Part shown: positions 61,279 through 64,000 of the stretch, piece after piece | Numbering within the stretch: position 1 is the stretch's first letter | Layout: each line of letters begins with the position of its first letter | NCBI RefSeq assembly: GCF_020179835.1 | Contig: NZ_JAIUDA010000004.1 | Location: forward strand, 186,001 to 250,000 | From: Pantoea sp. alder81 | GTDB taxonomy: Bacteria > Pseudomonadota > Gammaproteobacteria > Enterobacterales > Enterobacteriaceae | Length of the DNA: 64,000 nucleotides | Direction: 5' to 3' | Notes under the pieces: model-generated | Told to the model about the DNA's origin: nothing | What the model saw: the letters and a program-made list of their open reading frames with translations, nothing else | Database searches by the model: none | Program-made: the position numbers and the translations under genes

Positions 61279-61942
61279 TTTTGCGCTCCCGCCAGCTCAG
61301 CAAGCCTAACAAAGAAAACAATACCGGCATTCCCGCCGGGACAAACGGCGTGGCGAGCACTGATAATGCGGTACCCAGCGTGGCCGGAATACGCGTGCGA
61401 CGTTGGCGCAAAGCGGGAAAGATCAGCGCGATCAGGATGGCGGGGAAAACCGCATCCAGACCAATCGCCGAAACATCAGGAATGAAGCGCCCAATAAATG
61501 CGCCGCACACCACGCTGAGTGGCCAGATAGCAAAAATTCCTAAACCACACACCCAGTATGCGGCGCGTCGCTGGGAAAGCGTCTTTTGCGAAATGCCAAA
61601 CACCACGCTTTCGTCGTTCATGATATGGCAACCCAGCAAACTGCGTCCGCCCTGCCCGACCAGATCTTTCACTGCAATACCAAAGGGCAAGTGGCGCGCG
61701 TTGACCAGTAAACCCGCCGCCGCAGCTGTTAATGGGCTGCCACCACCGGCCACAATGCCGATGAACAGAAACTCGGATGCGCCTGCCAGCACCATCGTCG
61801 AGAGCGCGATGGGCACCCACAGCGGAAAACCATCCGCCGCCGCCAGCGAACCGTAAGAGAGCCCGACAATACCGTCGGCAAGACAAACCAGGAAAATCGC
61901 TTTAAATACGCCGCAATCAAGCGGAACTGCACCCAGACGCAT
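61268..61942 (-). CDS. azlC: Branched-chain amino-acid export subunit AzlC
   Basis: 224 residues with about five to six membrane helices. IALSTMVLAGASEFLFIGIVAGG and NARHLPFGIAVKDL are AzlC/YgaZ family signatures. The start is ATG 61942 or the adjacent GTG 61945. It is divergent from an XRE-cupin regulator, and such regulators often control azlCD operons. Confidence 0.88.
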   Translation of the reverse strand: MRLGAVPLDCGVFKAIFLVCLADGIVGLSYGSLAAADGFPLWVPIALSTMVLAGASEFLFIGIVAGGGSPLTAAAAGLLVNARHLPFGIAVKDLVGQGGRSLLGCHIMNDESVVFGISQKTLSQRRAAYWVCGLGIFAIWPLSVVCGAFIGRFIPDVSAIGLDAVFPAILIALIFPALRQRRTRIPATLGTALSVLATPFVPAGMPVLFSLLGLLSWRERKNAQ

Positions 61943-61956
61943 CACAATTTGATCTC

Positions 61957-62027
61957 ATATCGAACAGGAAAGCCGTTATAATGAACGCGCCCGAATTGTT
62001 TTACAAGATGAACAAAACGTTCGATAT
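61957..62027. promoter_or_regulatory. Divergent promoter with 9-bp inverted repeat
   Basis: ATATCGAAC (61957-61965) and GTTCGATAT (62019-62027) are exact inverted copies flanking the azlC/regulator gap, each about 15 bases from the start of the nearer gene. They could be operators for the XRE-cupin protein. Confidence 0.45.
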
Positions 62028-62044
62028 AAAGAACAGGAGTAATT

Positions 62045-62593
62045 GTGACGCCACCGATCGATCTTATCTCTGCTGGATTAGTGCGCGAACGCCAGCGTGC
62101 AGGGCTCTCGTTAACCGAAGTGGCACGCCGCGCCGGCATTGCCAAATCCACGCTTTCCCAACTGGAAGCGGGCAACGGCAATCCCAGCATTGAGACGCTG
62201 TGGTCACTGTGCGTGGCGCTGAATATTCCTTTCGCCCGTTTGATGGAACCGGAAGTGAAGCGTTTACAGGTGATCCGTCGCGGTGAGGGCATGATGGTGT
62301 CGGCTGAACTCGCGGATTACCAGGCCGCGTTACTGGCCAGCTGCCCGCCGGGCGGTCGTCGTGATTTATATCTGATCACCAGCCAGCCGGGTGCACCGCG
62401 CGCCTCTCATCCACATCCACCGGGTTCAGTTGAACACATTATCATCGCGCAAGGTCGCGCCCTGGTTGGGCCTACCGATTCGCCGGTCGAACTTCATCCA
62501 GGCGACTACATCTGCTACCCCGCTGACGAACCGCACATCTTCGAAGCGCTGGAAGCGAATACCATGGCGGTGCAGCTTTCAGAGCAAAATTAG
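62045..62593 (+). CDS. XRE-cupin transcriptional regulator
   Basis: 182 residues. The HTH_3 domain at about 10-65 reads GLSLTEVARRAGIAKSTLSQLEAGNGNPS, and the C-terminal cupin (HPHPPGSVEHIIIAQGRA ... LHPGDYICYPADEPH) is the effector domain. The start is GTG 62045 with AGGAG seven bases upstream. It is divergent from azlCD and probably controls it in response to an amino acid. Confidence 0.9.
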   Translation: MTPPIDLISAGLVRERQRAGLSLTEVARRAGIAKSTLSQLEAGNGNPSIETLWSLCVALNIPFARLMEPEVKRLQVIRRGEGMMVSAELADYQAALLASCPPGGRRDLYLITSQPGAPRASHPHPPGSVEHIIIAQGRALVGPTDSPVELHPGDYICYPADEPHIFEALEANTMAVQLSEQN

Positions 62594-62681
62594 TCATAAC
62601 AATTTCCTATATTCAAACCCGATGATCGGCGCGGGACACAGTGGCATGCTGTGTTTTTCGCTAGCCGATTATCAGGAACAT

Positions 62682-63203
62682 ATGGATATTATTCCCGCCC
62701 GACCCCATCACGCCGCTGCCATTCAGAAAATCTATGCGTGGCACGTCATCCACGGCACCGCCACCTTCGAAACCGAACCACCTAGCGAAAGCGAAATGCT
62801 TAACCGCGTTAAAGATGTGCAGCAGCGCGGTGGCTTCTGGCTGGTGGCGCAGGAGGATGAACAGGTATTAGGTTATTGTTATCTGGCGCCTTATCGACCG
62901 CGCTATGCCTATCGCTTCACGCTGGAAGATTCGATTTATCTCGATAATGAACAAACCGGACGTGGCGTCGGGCGAGCGTTATTGCAAAAAGCGATTGCGC
63001 TGGCAGAAGCAGCAGGCTTTCGCCAGATCATCGCCATCGTGGGAGATAGCGCCAATCAGGGATCGCTGGGATTGCACCGGTCGCTCGGCTTCGAGCACAC
63101 CGGCGTGATGAAATCGGTGGGATTCAAACATGGCCGCTGGCTCGACACCGTCGTGATGCAGCGCTCACTGGGTGTCGGTGATAGCCAGCCGCCAGAGCGT
63201 TAA
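62682..63203 (+). CDS. GNAT acetyltransferase, phosphinothricin-acetyltransferase-like
   Basis: 173 residues. HAAAIQKIYAWHVIHGTATFETEPP at the N-terminus, SIYLDNEQTGRGVGRALLQ (acetyl-CoA loop) and GFEHTGVMKSVGFKHGRWLDTV are diagnostic of the Pat/MddA group, which acetylates phosphinothricin, methionine sulfone or methionine sulfoximine. The ATG at 62682 has AGGAA four bases upstream; the longer frame from 62391 overlaps the regulator in another frame and is not credible. Confidence 0.87.
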   Translation: MDIIPARPHHAAAIQKIYAWHVIHGTATFETEPPSESEMLNRVKDVQQRGGFWLVAQEDEQVLGYCYLAPYRPRYAYRFTLEDSIYLDNEQTGRGVGRALLQKAIALAEAAGFRQIIAIVGDSANQGSLGLHRSLGFEHTGVMKSVGFKHGRWLDTVVMQRSLGVGDSQPPER

Positions 63204-64000
63204 GCCGCCTGCATCGCGATCACGCGATCTGTCCCCTTCTCCAGCAGTTCGCGATCGTGGCTCACCAGCAGTACGCCGCACTGCTGGTGACGCGCCATCT
63301 GCGTTATCAGCTGCAGGGTTTGCTGCTGTACCAGCGGATCGAGTCGCGATGTTGGCTCATCGGCGAACAGGAAAACCGGTTCAAGCAGCATGACGCGTAA
63401 CAGAGAAAAGCGCTGTAACTCGCCGCCCGAGAGGGAATCCGGGCAGCGCGTAAGTAATGAAGGATCTAACGCCAATTGCTCCATTAGCGTGTCGCGTTTA
63501 GACCGTTCAATGCGATGACGGCGCAGCACATCCTCCAGGCTTTGTGACAGCGTGCGCATAGGGGGAAACAACGCCGAGGGATCCTGATAGATCTTCTGAT
63601 ACTTCAGCGCGCTCGCCGCAACATGACGTGTGATACTGCCCTGTTGTGGCGCGAGTAATCCCAGTAATACGTCGCCAAAACTGCTTTTCCCACTGCCGCT
63701 GGCGCCATGTAAACCGACAATTTCACCAGCATGCAGGGTGAAGTTTTCTGGCACGCCCAACGTATTTCCACCGCGCTGCAGTTTTATTCCCTGCGCGCTC
63801 ACCACCGGTTTGCTACGGATCACCGTGCTTTGCCGTTGCGGCCAGGCAACGGGGTCGGCGGCCAGCAACTCGCGGGTATAGCTCTGCTGCGGGGTGTGTA
63901 ACACCTGCTGCGCTGTACCTTGCTCGATCACTTTGCCTTTGTGCATGACGATAACGTCGCCGCCTAACTGACGCGCCAGCGCGATATCGTGCGTGATGGT
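63200..64000 (-). CDS. Two-domain oligopeptide/nickel-type ABC ATPase (5' end outside window)
   Basis: The reading frame stays open to the window edge, so the N-terminal half is missing. The visible part starts with the end of a first ATPase domain (THDIALARQLGGDVIVMHKGK and the oligopeptide-binding-type tail QQSYTRELLAADP). A complete second domain follows: Walker [10 protein letters not shown], signature LSGGELQR, Walker B FLFADEPTSRLD and switch His in VSHDRELL. Fused pairs of this kind serve dipeptide, glutathione or nickel importers. Its stop overlaps the acetyltransferase stop by four bases, convergent. Confidence 0.85.
   Translation of the reverse strand, partial: TITHDIALARQLGGDVIVMHKGKVIEQGTAQQVLHTPQQSYTRELLAADPVAWPQRQSTVIRSKPVVSAQGIKLQRGGNTLGVPENFTLHAGEIVGLHGASGSGKSSFGDVLLGLLAPQQGSITRHVAASALKYQKIYQDPSALFPPMRTLSQSLEDVLRRHRIERSKRDTLMEQLALDPSLLTRCPDSLSGGELQRFSLLRVMLLEPVFLFADEPTSRLDPLVQQQTLQLITQMARHQQCGVLLVSHDRELLEKGTDRVIAMQAA

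Noticed and set aside
1..64000. CRISPR arrays, prophage, transposases, rRNA, tRNA and replication genes
   Set aside because: I looked for regular spacers, integrase or transposase motifs and RNA-gene signatures and saw none; the plasmid idea rests only on gene content.

Overview
The window looks like part of a genome from the Enterobacterales, most likely Pantoea or a close Erwiniaceae relative. The main reason is a complete carotenoid cluster in the order crtE-X-Y-I-B with convergent crtZ, which is the layout known from Pantoea ananatis-type strains. Many other proteins (MazF, ClcA, Ahr, glutaminase, CorA-like) read as close relatives of Escherichia coli proteins. There is no rRNA, tRNA, ribosomal or central housekeeping gene in 64 kb, and the content is almost all catabolic, transport and regulatory. 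In Pantoea the crt cluster sits on a large plasmid (LPP-1 type), so a megaplasmid is a reasonable inference, but no replication or transfer gene is present to prove it.

Layout. 0-4.4 kb: VOC protein and MFS transporter divergent from a DeoR regulator, then a mazEF toxin-antitoxin pair, a small HTH protein and an acetyltransferase. 4.5-7.9 kb: three oxidoreductases on the minus strand. 8.1-14.4 kb: carotenoid genes, giving zeaxanthin diglucoside from farnesyl diphosphate. 14.4-22.1 kb: a nucleoside hydrolase with an orphan periplasmic binding protein, a NimT/CynX-type transporter, a dimethylsulfone monooxygenase (sfnG), a LysR/MBL pair and an ArsR regulator.

22.2-30.8 kb: a LacI-controlled sugar-oxidation locus. 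One arm (minus) holds a Gfo/Idh/MocA dehydrogenase and a TIM-barrel isomerase. The other arm (plus) holds the LacI regulator, a second isomerase and a three-subunit GMC flavoprotein/cytochrome c dehydrogenase. Four copies of a GGGTGCAAA-type operator lie between the arms. 31-38 kb: galactarate/talarate dehydratase with its own LacI/GntR-like regulator and three operators, a ClcA antiporter, a cupin, a glutaminase with its terminator inside the coding sequence, and a 2-hydroxyacid dehydrogenase. 38-45.7 kb: a Met/His-rich DUF2946-PepSY pair (probably copper-related), two tandem Ahr-type aldehyde reductases, a thioredoxin-fold protein, and a molybdate-type binding protein plus permease behind a good match to the ModE box.

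46.2-49.8 kb: a reduced type VI secretion locus (tssB, tssJ, tssE, vasL-like) in which the N-terminal third of TssC is joined in frame to the C-terminal end of TssG, evidently by one internal deletion. 50-54.5 kb: a polar amino-acid ABC importer beside an M20 amidohydrolase. 54.7-64 kb: regulators paired with short-chain dehydrogenases, a DJ-1/PfpI protein, a CorA-type transporter, AzlCD with an XRE-cupin regulator, acetyltransferases, and the C-terminal part of a two-domain oligopeptide-type ABC ATPase cut by the window edge.

The items I would look at first are the TssC-TssG fusion, the LacI-controlled sugar-oxidation locus as a possible 3-keto-sugar pathway, the ModE-box importer without an ATPase, the Met/His-rich pair, and an unannotated 43-residue membrane protein at 56573-56704. 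All functional statements come from reading the sequence and remembered family features; no database search was run.
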